A stretch of DNA of 64,000 nt from an uncultured Clostridia bacterium (GTDB taxonomy: Bacteria; Bacillota; Clostridia; TANB77; CAG-508), in contig CAKOWE010000005.1 in assembly GCA_934122235.1 (NCBI GenBank), positions 1-64,000 on the forward strand. The letters are read 5' to 3'. The notes under the pieces are model-generated. The model did not search any database. It was not told the DNA's origin and worked only from the letters and a program-made list of their open reading frames with translations. This document shows positions 17,072 through 26,043 of the stretch, one piece after another. Each line of letters opens with the position of its first letter. The first letter of the stretch is position 1. The translations under genes and the position numbers were made by a program.

Positions 17072-17408
17072 TGTTACATCCCTCCCCTATTGAATTAGTA
17101 TTTCTTATATATTCAATTTCTGCCATAGATTGCCCAGGCATATATGGACTAACTAATTCTGGAAAAATAGTTCCCATTCTTAATCCAACTTCTGGTGTAA
17201 ATGTCTGATTCATTGTTTGTATTGGTACATATGACTGTCCAAACATATAATTTGATGGAAAAACACCACATTCATCATCAAAACCACATTCACATGCATT
17301 CATATCACAATTGCAATAATTAACTTCATCACATATATCTTCCAACATATTTTCATTATTATTGCAATTACATTTATTACATTTTTGGCATCTGTAATGT
17401 CTATACAT
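17064..17408 (-). CDS. cotJA: Spore coat-associated protein CotJA with a cysteine-rich N-terminus
   Basis: 114 residues. The C-terminal half is CotJA: QSYVPIQTMNQTFTPEVGLRMGTIFPEL and VSPYMPGQSMAEIEYI. The first 50 residues are an extension with about a dozen cysteines (CQKCNKCNC, CNCDMNACECG, ECGVF) not seen in the short Bacillus protein; it could bind metal or cross-link the coat. AAGGAGG precedes the ATG. First gene of the cotJ operon. Confidence 0.85.
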   Translation of the reverse strand: MYRHYRCQKCNKCNCNNNENMLEDICDEVNYCNCDMNACECGFDDECGVFPSNYMFGQSYVPIQTMNQTFTPEVGLRMGTIFPELVSPYMPGQSMAEIEYIRNTNSIGEGCNNA

Positions 17409-17470
17409 TTATATTCCTCCTTATATTTGGCATATATTACATAATATGTTTAATATTATTTTTTGTGCAA

Positions 17471-17506
17471 AAAGGAGCACTTCATTATTATATGAAGTGC
17501 TCCTTT
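17471..17506 (-). terminator. Terminator of the alarmone synthetase gene
   Basis: Fourteen-base perfect arms, AAAGGAGCACTTCA (17471-17484) against 17493-17506, ending in TTTTT on the minus strand. Confidence 0.8.
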
Positions 17507-17520
17507 TCTATGTATGTTGT

Positions 17521-18144
17521 TTATTTTTTATTTTTTATTTTTATTAGTTGATTATCTATTTTATTTAATAATTTGGCATAAACTGATAACTTAAAAGAAT
17601 CAAATATAGAAATTTTATTTACTGATTTGTATCTTATTTTATGTTCCGTAGTTGCCCAAAAATCCATTGCCATAGTACGAATTTGTATTTCTGCTTTTAC
17701 ATATATTGTTTCTTCTTGCAAAACTACTGGAACTTCAACAATTAAATGATATCCTGAATATCCACTTCTTTTAGGTTTCTTTATATAATCCTTTTCCTTT
17801 AATATATTAATATTAGGTATTTCAGATAAAATATTTCTAATTAATTTTATATTAGTTTTAAATGGACATACAACTCTTACTCCTGCAATATCATCAATAT
17901 ATTTTATCATATTATTGCAATTAACCTCATAATGTTTTCGCTTCAGTTTATCAAATATGCTTTGTGGTGTTTTTAATCTACTTGTTACTGTATTTATTAT
18001 ATCATATCCATAAAACTCTTTCGCTTCTCCTTTTAATGTTATAAGTATATTTTCCAATGTGTTTTTTGCCTGCATGTAAGCAGTCATTAATTTATCGAAA
18101 TCAGATTGGTTTACATTAATTGCTATTAGCTGATCTCCTTGCAA
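17521..18144 (-). CDS. Small alarmone synthetase (RelA/SpoT synthetase domain)
   Basis: A (p)ppGpp synthetase domain alone, about 207 residues, no hydrolase or TGS domain, so of the RelQ/RelP class. Visible motifs: SRLKTPQSIFDKLKRK (substrate loop), YIDDIAGVRVVCPF (Mg site), RSGYSGYHLIVEVP and EIQIRTMAMDFWATTEHKIRYK. The start is uncertain: a TTG at 18144 opens the frame, but the best ribosome site (GGAGGGG at about 18190) lies some 40 bases upstream with no ATG in frame, so a rare start codon further upstream is possible. Confidence 0.85.
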   Translation of the reverse strand: MQGDQLIAINVNQSDFDKLMTAYMQAKNTLENILITLKGEAKEFYGYDIINTVTSRLKTPQSIFDKLKRKHYEVNCNNMIKYIDDIAGVRVVCPFKTNIKLIRNILSEIPNINILKEKDYIKKPKRSGYSGYHLIVEVPVVLQEETIYVKAEIQIRTMAMDFWATTEHKIRYKSVNKISIFDSFKLSVYAKLLNKIDNQLIKIKNKK

Positions 18145-18241
18145 ATACTTTTTATTTTTTGATGTTAGTGCTGGTCTTTTAATCCCCTCCTTTCTTTTGT
18201 TTGTATTTTATAGTTAAATTATTAAAATAAACTTAAATATA

Positions 18242-19363
18242 TTAATTATTTTTTTGTTGCTTTTTATTTATAATTGCAACCAGTAAGAATATTACTATTA
18301 TAAATATACATTGTATTCCAAATGAAGATAAAATAGAACTTACATTAAAATTGTTTGCACCAGAATTTATCATAGTATTCACATTTTCATACCAATATGT
18401 AGGCGTAAACATAGCTATTTTTTTCATTGTATTACTAAATATTTCTACAGGAACAAATAGTCCTCCTAAAAAAGCAAGTGCTAGTGATATTCCTGTACTA
18501 ATTCCAGTTAATGCTTCCATATTTTTTACAAGCATTCCATATATTAATCCTAATCCAATTCCCAATATAGCCATCAGTATTATATTTACAAAATTTAAAA
18601 GCCATATATCACCAAAAGAAATATTAAACTGAATATTTAATATAAATATTGCAACTACTAATGCAAACAATATAGTTACACATGCACTTGCAAATATAAC
18701 CTGCAATAAATAGTATTTGCTAGATACTGGACCACAAGTATATCTATCTTTTAGATTTTTTCTTCTTATTATCATAAAAAATGTTCCAATTATGTTAGGA
18801 ATTCCATATATTACTGCATATGCAGCAAAATTTATTGCACTTATTTTAGCTGATGTGTCATCTGTATTAATAGCACTACTTACTTCTAGTTTAATAAATT
18901 CATTATTGTCTAATTCAATATTATTCAATTTAGAATTTAAAAAATTATTTATTTTTTCTTCTATAAAAACTTTAGAGTTTGAATTTTCTATAGATTTAAT
19001 TACTATCTTATTTTTTGATTTGAACTTACTTTCATTTGAGTTTTTATAATTATTAAAATTTTCAGAAAAACCTTCTGGTACTTCTATATATAAACTTACC
19101 CAAGACTTCATAAGTTCTTCTTCTATATCTTCATTTCCTGTATATTTCTTTACTTTTGTATGTTGCTCTATTTCATCTACTAGTTCCTTGCTTAATTCGG
19201 TGTTATCTTTATCCACAATATATACATAAGGCTTATATTGAGTAATATTTGAATTAATTGTTTCTACCATAACAAACGAAAACACTATAAGTATTATAAG
19301 AGGAAGTATAACATTTATTTTATGTGATTTTAGCACATTAAAAAATAGTTTAAAATAGCTCAT
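18242..19363 (-). CDS. ABC-2 type exporter permease
   Basis: 373 residues: one N-terminal membrane segment, a large external loop of about 140 residues, then five membrane segments, the ABC2_membrane_3 layout. The C-terminal part contains GISTGISLALAFLGGLFVP and FTPTYWYENVNTMI, typical of the family. The start overlaps the end of the next permease gene by 14 bases. With the paralogue at 19350 and the ATPase at 20530 it forms a heterodimeric exporter; cargo unknown. Confidence 0.85.
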   Translation of the reverse strand: MSYFKLFFNVLKSHKINVILPLIILIVFSFVMVETINSNITQYKPYVYIVDKDNTELSKELVDEIEQHTKVKKYTGNEDIEEELMKSWVSLYIEVPEGFSENFNNYKNSNESKFKSKNKIVIKSIENSNSKVFIEEKINNFLNSKLNNIELDNNEFIKLEVSSAINTDDTSAKISAINFAAYAVIYGIPNIIGTFFMIIRRKNLKDRYTCGPVSSKYYLLQVIFASACVTILFALVVAIFILNIQFNISFGDIWLLNFVNIILMAILGIGLGLIYGMLVKNMEALTGISTGISLALAFLGGLFVPVEIFSNTMKKIAMFTPTYWYENVNTMINSGANNFNVSSILSSFGIQCIFIIVIFLLVAIINKKQQKNN

Positions 19364-20510
19364 TTTTCTTCCTCCTTAGTGCTAATATTGAAATTATCAA
19401 ATATACCAAACCAGATATCATGACCATTCCTAAGTTAAACCATACTACTTTTAAATCATCTTTATATGATAAATAATTAATGCTATCTGACAATAAAGCT
19501 GCTGGATTTATATAATATAAAAATGGTACATATTTTTTTATAGTTAATGACAAATTGCCTATCATTCCCCCTGAAAAGAAATAAAAAACCATTAAAACAC
19601 AACTTAATATATTTCCTTGACTTTCTTCACTTTTTTTATTCGTTAGCATTACTACCATTGATGACAACAATATAGATACTATTAATCCAACTACATATAT
19701 AATAATTAAGTGTCCAAAATGTTTTGTTAATCCTAAATCGATTTTTATAATAAATTGAATGTATATAGTTAAAGCTATAAGTGAAATAAATCCAACTGTA
19801 AATGTTGCAAGCACACCTGCTGTAAAAATTTTAGATTTTTTTTCCTTTGCTAATTCAACTCTCATTCCTGTATACGACATACTTGCATTCATTGAACGTA
19901 TAGAATATTGTACTATAAGTCCTGTAAATAATATTGAATATATTATTGCAGGATATGTATATATGGCTGCAAAACTGGGAACATTTTCTTGTTTATATAC
20001 TTTATCACCTGATTTTGTATAATTATCTTTTCGTATATTTTCTTGAACTTCTCCTGAATTATTTTTAATTATGGCACTATATACTTTATTAGCTGTATTT
20101 ACAAAATTTTCTGCAAAATTTTGTATCATTGAGTTGGCAAAACTGCTATATCCTGTTCTAGCAAACAAAGTATATGTATTATCTTTATTTGCTTCTATAT
20201 AAAAATATCCATCTATTTCTTCTTTTTCGATCCTGTTTTGAGATATTTCTATATTATCAGATATTTTGAAATCGCAATAGTTTTTCAACTCTTCTGAATT
20301 AAATGCTTTCTCAATTTGAGAATCTAATTCCTCATTATTTGTTTTTATAAATTCAATTTTTATTTTTTCTGAGAAACTTGTTACTAAATCATTATTTCCC
20401 ATTGTCATTTTAAAAAGAGTAACTAATATTATTGGAAAAAACAATATCCAAAAAATATTTAGTGGTTTCCTAGAAATTATTTTTAACCAGTCTTTATACA
20501 TTCTTAACAT
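19350..20510 (-). CDS. ABC-2 type exporter permease
   Basis: 386 residues with the same topology as its partner: membrane segment at about 20-40 (PLNIFWILFFPIILVTL), a long external domain, then five to six segments including AAIYTYPAIIYSILFTGLI and FYFFSGGMIGNLSL. It lies between the ATPase gene and the second permease in one transcript. Two distinct permeases with one ATPase are typical of peptide, lipid or drug exporters in Clostridia. Confidence 0.85.
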   Translation of the reverse strand: MLRMYKDWLKIISRKPLNIFWILFFPIILVTLFKMTMGNNDLVTSFSEKIKIEFIKTNNEELDSQIEKAFNSEELKNYCDFKISDNIEISQNRIEKEEIDGYFYIEANKDNTYTLFARTGYSSFANSMIQNFAENFVNTANKVYSAIIKNNSGEVQENIRKDNYTKSGDKVYKQENVPSFAAIYTYPAIIYSILFTGLIVQYSIRSMNASMSYTGMRVELAKEKKSKIFTAGVLATFTVGFISLIALTIYIQFIIKIDLGLTKHFGHLIIIYVVGLIVSILLSSMVVMLTNKKSEESQGNILSCVLMVFYFFSGGMIGNLSLTIKKYVPFLYYINPAALLSDSINYLSYKDDLKVVWFNLGMVMISGLVYLIISILALRRKKNELF

Positions 20511-20529
20511 TTATTTTGTCCCCCTACTA

Positions 20530-21471
20530 TTACATATTATCTCTTAATTGCTTTCCTGTTAATTCAAGAAATACTGTATTTAGTGTAGGAACTTCATTAT
20601 ATATTTTATCTATATTTATATCATTATCTTCAATAATTTGAAGTATTTTTAAAAGTACTCCTTTATTTGCCTTTTTATATGATATTTTTATGCAATTATT
20701 TTCTTTATTTAATTCTTTTATTCCATCAACTTTTTTAATTTCTTCTATAACATGTTCTTCTATTCCATATGTACAAATAACTAATTTTTCAATATCTGTT
20801 ATTTTATTTTTTAACTCTTCTGTTGTTCCTTCGGCAATTACTTTTCCAGAATCCATTATAGCTATTTTGTCACATATTTGTTCTATTTCTTCCATGTAAT
20901 GAGAAGTATAAATTATTGTAGAACCTTGTTCTTTTAATTTTAATACTCCTTCTAATATGTTATTTCTCGACTGAGGATCTACTGCAACTGTTGGCTCATC
21001 CATAAAAACAATTTTAGGCTTATGTGCTATGCCACAAGCAATATTTAATCTTCTAAGCAATCCTCCTGATAATTTTTTTGGTATAAACTTTTTATATTCT
21101 GTTAAACCAACAAACTCTATTGCTTCTTCTACTAATTTTTTTCTCTTATTCTTATCTTTTATATATAATCCACAAAAAAAGTCAACATTTTCATATACAG
21201 TTAATTCTTCGAAAACAGCTACATTTTGTGGAATTACTCCTATATTTGCTTTTAATTTCAAGTTATTACTATTCATTTCTTCGCCTAAAATTTTTATACT
21301 GCCTTCATCGCTTTTTAGCAATCCTAACATACAATTTATTGTTGTGCTTTTTCCAGCTCCATTAGGTCCTAATAAGCCATATATAATTCCTTCTTCTATT
21401 TGTAAATCCAAATGATTAACAGCAGTTTTGCCTGCGTACTTTTTTACAAGATTTTTTACTTCTATAATCAT
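20530..21471 (-). CDS. ABC transporter ATPase of the exporter
   Basis: 313 residues. Walker A GLLGPNGAGKST, Q-loop in GVIPQN, signature LSGGLLRRLNIA, Walker B PKIVFMDEPTVAVDP and the H-loop YTSHYMEE. A C-terminal regulatory extension of about 80 residues is typical of drug/ABC-2 ATPases. ATG 21471 lies after GGAGGAAATAGAA; upstream codons are excluded because that ribosome site would be internal. It heads the operon under a consensus promoter. Confidence 0.92.
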   Translation of the reverse strand: MIIEVKNLVKKYAGKTAVNHLDLQIEEGIIYGLLGPNGAGKSTTINCMLGLLKSDEGSIKILGEEMNSNNLKLKANIGVIPQNVAVFEELTVYENVDFFCGLYIKDKNKRKKLVEEAIEFVGLTEYKKFIPKKLSGGLLRRLNIACGIAHKPKIVFMDEPTVAVDPQSRNNILEGVLKLKEQGSTIIYTSHYMEEIEQICDKIAIMDSGKVIAEGTTEELKNKITDIEKLVICTYGIEEHVIEEIKKVDGIKELNKENNCIKISYKKANKGVLLKILQIIEDNDINIDKIYNEVPTLNTVFLELTGKQLRDNM

Positions 21472-21488
21472 TTCTATTTCCTCCAAAT

Positions 21489-21536
21489 ACACTATAACTC
21501 TAAGTGTAGTATACATATTATTCTATTTTGTGTCAA
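21489..21536 (-). promoter_or_regulatory. Promoter and possible operator of the ABC exporter operon
   Basis: TTGACA (21536-21531), 17 bases, TATACT (21513-21508). Just downstream, at the expected transcription start, ACACTTAGAGTTATAGTGT (21507-21489) has matching 5-base ends (ACACT/AGTGT), a likely repressor site. No regulator gene is adjacent. Confidence 0.6.
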
Positions 21537-21554
21537 GATTACATAACTTACAAC

Positions 21555-21592
21555 AAAAAGCCTAATTACTACAATGAGTAATTAGGCTTTTT
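21555..21592 (-). terminator. Terminator of the metal ABC operon
   Basis: Sixteen-base perfect arms AAAAAGCCTAATTACT (21555-21570) against 21577-21592, immediately after the permease stop. Confidence 0.85.
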
Positions 21593-21600
21593 AACACCGC

Positions 21601-22410
21601 TTATGCTAATATTTTATTATACACTGTTGTAATCAACAACAATAACAAATAGACAGCAACAATACTTGCACCTGTTGGAAAATTAAGTACAAAAGATATC
21701 ATTATTCCAACAATAAAACAAACAACCGATAATATCGCAGATAAAATAACCATTCCTTTAAAGCTATTAGTTAATTTTCTTGCTATAATTGCTGGAAATA
21801 CAATAAGACTAGAAATCAGTAAAGTTCCCATTAATCTCATTCCTAAAACTACTACTAAAGCTGTTGCTAATGAGATTAAGAATTGATAGAATGTTACATT
21901 AATTCCACATGTCTTTGCATATTTTTCATCATAAGTAATAGAAAACAATCTATTGTAAAATAACATGTATACAATAATTAAAATTAGAGATAAAACAACA
22001 CTTAAAATTACATCAGACCAATTCATAGCTAATATACTACCAAACATATAATTATAGACATCTACACTAAAACCTTTTGTTAGTGCTGTAATTATTACAC
22101 CTATAGCTAAAGCACCACTTGAAACTAATGCAATTGTTATGTCGCCACTTTCTCCTTTTCTTTGACTAATTAGCATTATTAAAAAAGCAGCAATAATAAC
22201 TAATGGAATAGAAACATATAAAGGTGGCAAATTTAGTGCTATTGCTAAAGTTAATGAAGCAAATCCTACTTCTCCTAACCCATGTCCTATCATTGAATAT
22301 TTTTTTAAAACAAGTATTACACCAATTATCGCAGCACAAAAAGATATTGCTATTCCACAAATTAAAGCTCTTTGTACAAATGGATAATTTAATAAAGTTA
22401 ACATATCCAT
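21601..22410 (-). CDS. Zinc/manganese ABC importer permease (ABC-3 family)
   Basis: 269 residues with eight or so membrane segments. The family block KYSMIGHGLGEVGFASLTLA and the MGTLLISSLIVFPAIIARKL segment place it with ZnuB/MntB permeases. Its start follows the ATPase stop directly, with AAAGGAATG as ribosome site inside the ATPase end. No solute-binding protein (ZnuA-like) gene lies next to it, so that partner must be elsewhere. Metal specificity cannot be read from sequence. Confidence 0.88.
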   Translation of the reverse strand: MDMLTLLNYPFVQRALICGIAISFCAAIIGVILVLKKYSMIGHGLGEVGFASLTLAIALNLPPLYVSIPLVIIAAFLIMLISQRKGESGDITIALVSSGALAIGVIITALTKGFSVDVYNYMFGSILAMNWSDVILSVVLSLILIIVYMLFYNRLFSITYDEKYAKTCGINVTFYQFLISLATALVVVLGMRLMGTLLISSLIVFPAIIARKLTNSFKGMVILSAILSVVCFIVGIMISFVLNFPTGASIVAVYLLLLLITTVYNKILA

Positions 22411-22411
22411 T

Positions 22412-23077
22412 TTAATTCATTCCTTTCCATTTTTTTATATTACCGTCAAACTTAATTGCTCTTGCTAAAGCTATTACTCTTATATTATCGTTATCTAACT
22501 CATCTAAATCATGAGTAGCCATAATTATTGTCATTTTTTGTTTCTTATTTAATTCGTTTAACATTTCATATAATTCTTTTGTAATTTTAATGTCTAATCC
22601 ACTAAATGGCTCATCTAAAATTATCATCTTTGGTTTTCTTATTAATGCTCTTGCAAGCATTATTCTTTGTCTCTGTCCTCCAGATAAATCTCCTATTTTT
22701 TTATTTACAAAATCTTTTATTTTTAATAAATTTGAAATTTCCTCAAAGTTTTTATAATCTTCTTTTTTGTAAAAAGGCAACACTCTATGTTTTTGTACAC
22801 CTGTCATTATAATTTCTTTTGCTGTTGCTGGGAAATCTAAATCTGTTAGATTGTTTTGAGCCAAATAAGATACATCTTCTAGTTTTTCGTTTAATATTAT
22901 TTCTCCCTTATCTTTTTTGTGCAAACCTACTATTGTTTTTATAAGCGTACTTTTTCCAGAACCATTTTCTCCAACTAAGCATACATATTCACCTTCATTT
23001 ATTGAAAAATTAACATTTTCTAATGCTGTGTGTCCATTGTATGATGTGTACAAATTCTTAACTTCTAATATACTCAT
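22412..23077 (-). CDS. Zinc/manganese ABC importer ATPase
   Basis: 221 residues. Walker A VGENGSGKSTLIKTI, Q-loop VSYLAQNN, signature LSGGQRQRIMLARAL, Walker B PKMIILDEPFSGLD and H-loop MATHDLDEL. ATG 23077 follows AAAAGGAATGG; a longer frame upstream has no site. First gene of a two-gene operon with the ABC-3 permease. Confidence 0.9.
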   Translation of the reverse strand: MSILEVKNLYTSYNGHTALENVNFSINEGEYVCLVGENGSGKSTLIKTIVGLHKKDKGEIILNEKLEDVSYLAQNNLTDLDFPATAKEIIMTGVQKHRVLPFYKKEDYKNFEEISNLLKIKDFVNKKIGDLSGGQRQRIMLARALIRKPKMIILDEPFSGLDIKITKELYEMLNELNKKQKMTIIMATHDLDELDNDNIRVIALARAIKFDGNIKKWKGMN

Positions 23078-23107
23078 TTTAATACCATTCCTTTTCCATA
23101 ATATATT

Positions 23108-23136
23108 AGTATAAGTCAATTTTTCAAATTAGTCAA
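23108..23136 (-). promoter_or_regulatory. Promoter of the metal ABC operon
   Basis: TTGACT (23136-23131), 17 bases, TATACT (23113-23108). A second TTGACT lies inside the spacer. No clear Fur/Zur-type palindrome is seen. Confidence 0.6.
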
Positions 23137-23216
23137 TGCTAATTTACATAAAATCATATATTGCCATACATAAATATTTGCTGAAGCAATCTTGTAATTT
23201 TTATAATTAAAGCAAA

Positions 23217-23250
23217 AAACAAGGTGCATGTTATAATGTGCACCTTGTTT
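23217..23250 (-). terminator. Terminator of adhE
   Basis: AAACAAGGTGCA (23217-23228) against TGCACCTTGTTT (23239-23250), just after the adhE stop. Confidence 0.8.
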
Positions 23251-23260
23251 CATAATTTTA

Positions 23261-25873
23261 CTATTTTACTTCATTTCCATAATATGCATCAATTAGAATT
23301 TGCTTTATTTCGCTAACTAATGGTAATCTTGGATTTACTGTTGTACATTGATCCTCAAAAGCTCTATCTGATAATTCATCTACTTTTGATAAAAATTCTT
23401 TTTCGTCTATTCCACATTCTTTTATAGATTTTGGCATTTCTAATTTTACCATTAATTCTTTTATTGCTTCTATTAGAGAATGTACTCCCTCTTGTGTATC
23501 TTTAGCTTTTAAACCTAACATCTTAGCTAATTTAGCATATTTTTCATCAGCTATAAAATATTCATATTTTGGGAAAGATACAAATTTTGAAGGCTTTTTT
23601 GCATTATATGCTATTACATATGGAAGAACTATTGCATTTGCTCTACCATGTGGTATATGGAATTCTCCACCCAATTTATGTGCTATAGAGTGATTTAATC
23701 CTAAAAATGCATTTGTAAATGCCATACCTGCAATACAACTTGCATTATGCATTTTTTCTCTTGCCAATTTATTATCTCCATGTTCATAGGCTTCTGGCAA
23801 ATTTTCAAATACTAGTTGAACTGCCTTTTCTGATAATCCATCAGTATAATCAGATGCCATTACAGATACATAAGATTCTATAGCATGTGTTAATACGTCC
23901 ATTCCAGTATCTGCAGTTAATCTTTTTGGTAATGTCATTACCAAATTAGGATCTATTATTGCCACATCTGGTGTTAATTCATAATCTGCTAATGGATATT
24001 TTATGTTTTTCTTTTTATCTGTTATAACAGCAAAAGACGTAACCTCTGAACCAGTTCCTGATGTAGTTGGTATCGCTACCATTTGTGCTTTTTGTCCTAA
24101 CTTAGGAAATTTATATGTTCTTTTTCTAATATCCATAAACTTTAATTTTAATCCTTCTGGGTCAGCATCAGGTTGTTCATAGAATAACCACATTCCTTTG
24201 GCAGCATCTATTGCACTACCACCACCTAAAGCAATAATTACATCCGGCTTGAATGCATTCATAGCTATAACTCCAGCATTTATAGTATCAAAAGATGGAT
24301 CTGGCTCAACTGCTGAAAAAATTTCTGAATGAACATATTGTCTTCTTTTTCTTAATTGTTCTAATATTTTATCTACATATCCAAATTTAACCATAGATTC
24401 ATCTGTTACTATAAAAGCTCTTGTAATGTCAGGCATCTTTTGCAAATATTCTATTGAACCAGCTTCAAAATATATTTTCTTTGGCACTTTAAACCATTGC
24501 ATATTAACTCTCCTCCTTGCAACTCTTTTAATATTTATTAAGTTAACTGAAGATACGTTTGCAGTTGTAGAATTTTTACCAAATGTACCACAACCTAATG
24601 TTAATGATGGCATATTTGTATTATAAATGTCACCAATTGCACCATGAGTTGATGGAGAATTTACAATTATTCTTCCAGCTTTTATTCTTTCTGAAAATTT
24701 TTCTATAGTTTCTCTATTTTCTGAATGAATTACAGCAGAATGTCCTAGTCCACCAAACTCTATTAATTTTTCTGCTAACGCAATTCCTTCATCATCATTT
24801 TCTGAAATATAATATGCAAGAACTGGACTTAATTTTTCTTTAGATAATGGAAATTCAACTCCTACTCCTGTTTGTTTTACGACTATTACTTTTACATCTT
24901 CTGGAATTGATATTCCTGCTCTAGCTGCAATATCAACAGGTCTTTGACCAACAATATCTGCATTCAACGCACAGCCTTTTTCTTTTATAAACATACTTTT
25001 TTCTAATTTTATCGTTTCATCTTTATCTAAAAAATAGCATCCTGCTTCTTTCATTAATTTTTCAAATTCTTTACTAATTGATTTATCTACAATAACAGCT
25101 TGCTCTGAAGCACAAATCATTCCATTGTCGAATGATTTTGATAAAACTAAATCATTTACAGATGTTTTTAATTTTGCTGTTTTATCTATATAACATGGCA
25201 CATTACCAGGTCCTACGCCTAACGCTGGTTTTCCACAAGAATAAGCTGATTTTACCATTCCTGGTCCACCAGTTGCTAGTATAAGATCTACTCCAGGATG
25301 ATTCATAAGTAATTGAGTTGCTAACACAGATGGTTTCTCTATCCATAATATACAGTCTTCTGGTGCTCCAGCTTTTATTGCTGCATCTCTAACTATAGTT
25401 GCAGCCGCAACACTACATTTCTGTGCAGATGGATGGAATCCAAATATAATTACATTTCTAGTTTTTGCAGATATTATTGATTTAAACATTGTTGTTGAGG
25501 TTGGATTTGTAACAGGTGTAACTCCCGCAATTACTCCAACAGGTTCTGCAACTTGCATATAATCTTCAGAATCATTTTCACTAATTATGCCTACAGTTTT
25601 ATCATATTTTATATTGTGATATACATACTCTGTTGCAAACATATTTTTTATTATTTTGTCTTCATATATACCTCTTTTAGTTTCTTCTACTGCCATTTTC
25701 GCAAGTTTCATATGATTGTCTAATCCAGCCATAGCCATAGCTTTTACTATATTGTCTACTTGTTCTTGATCTAATTTAAGATATTTTTCTGATGCAATTT
25801 TTGCTCTTGCAACTAAATCGTCAACCATCTTCTTTATTTTTTCTTGTTCCTCTTGACTTAAATCTTGTGCCAT
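23261..25873 (-). CDS. adhE: Bifunctional acetaldehyde-CoA/alcohol dehydrogenase
   Basis: 870 residues, the normal AdhE length. Residues 1-450 form the acetyl-CoA-reducing aldehyde dehydrogenase, with the catalytic Cys in FDNGMICASEQAV and the cofactor loop GGPGMVKSAYSCGKPALG. Residues 460-870 form the iron alcohol dehydrogenase, with GGGSAIDAAKGMW and the Fe ligands in NHSIAHKLGGEFHIPHGRAN. It reduces acetyl-CoA to ethanol and regenerates NAD in fermentation. AAGGAGG precedes the ATG. Monocistronic, with its own promoter and terminator; no clear Rex operator seen. Confidence 0.95.
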   Translation of the reverse strand: MAQDLSQEEQEKIKKMVDDLVARAKIASEKYLKLDQEQVDNIVKAMAMAGLDNHMKLAKMAVEETKRGIYEDKIIKNMFATEYVYHNIKYDKTVGIISENDSEDYMQVAEPVGVIAGVTPVTNPTSTTMFKSIISAKTRNVIIFGFHPSAQKCSVAAATIVRDAAIKAGAPEDCILWIEKPSVLATQLLMNHPGVDLILATGGPGMVKSAYSCGKPALGVGPGNVPCYIDKTAKLKTSVNDLVLSKSFDNGMICASEQAVIVDKSISKEFEKLMKEAGCYFLDKDETIKLEKSMFIKEKGCALNADIVGQRPVDIAARAGISIPEDVKVIVVKQTGVGVEFPLSKEKLSPVLAYYISENDDEGIALAEKLIEFGGLGHSAVIHSENRETIEKFSERIKAGRIIVNSPSTHGAIGDIYNTNMPSLTLGCGTFGKNSTTANVSSVNLINIKRVARRRVNMQWFKVPKKIYFEAGSIEYLQKMPDITRAFIVTDESMVKFGYVDKILEQLRKRRQYVHSEIFSAVEPDPSFDTINAGVIAMNAFKPDVIIALGGGSAIDAAKGMWLFYEQPDADPEGLKLKFMDIRKRTYKFPKLGQKAQMVAIPTTSGTGSEVTSFAVITDKKKNIKYPLADYELTPDVAIIDPNLVMTLPKRLTADTGMDVLTHAIESYVSVMASDYTDGLSEKAVQLVFENLPEAYEHGDNKLAREKMHNASCIAGMAFTNAFLGLNHSIAHKLGGEFHIPHGRANAIVLPYVIAYNAKKPSKFVSFPKYEYFIADEKYAKLAKMLGLKAKDTQEGVHSLIEAIKELMVKLEMPKSIKECGIDEKEFLSKVDELSDRAFEDQCTTVNPRLPLVSEIKQILIDAYYGNEVK

Positions 25874-25914
25874 TATAATTCCTCCTTTGCATTATTCATA
25901 TTTTAACCAATATT

Positions 25915-25942
25915 ATTATATATTATAGATTATTTTTGTCAA
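25915..25942 (-). promoter_or_regulatory. Promoter of adhE
   Basis: TTGACA (25942-25937), 16 bases, TATAAT (25920-25915), about 40 bases before the start codon. Confidence 0.65.
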
Positions 25943-25975
25943 GAACAAAAAGTGCATGAAAAAAATCAAATACAA

Positions 25976-26023
25976 AAAAACGTAACTAAGTATATTTATA
26001 CAATCATACTTAATTACGTTTTT
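25976..26023 (-). terminator. Terminator of the Big_2/dockerin gene
   Basis: Eighteen-base arms around AAAAACGTAACTAAGTAT (25976-25993) and 26006-26023 with one wobble pair, then a T run on the minus strand. Confidence 0.75.
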
Positions 26024-26043
26024 ATATTACTTATTATACATTA

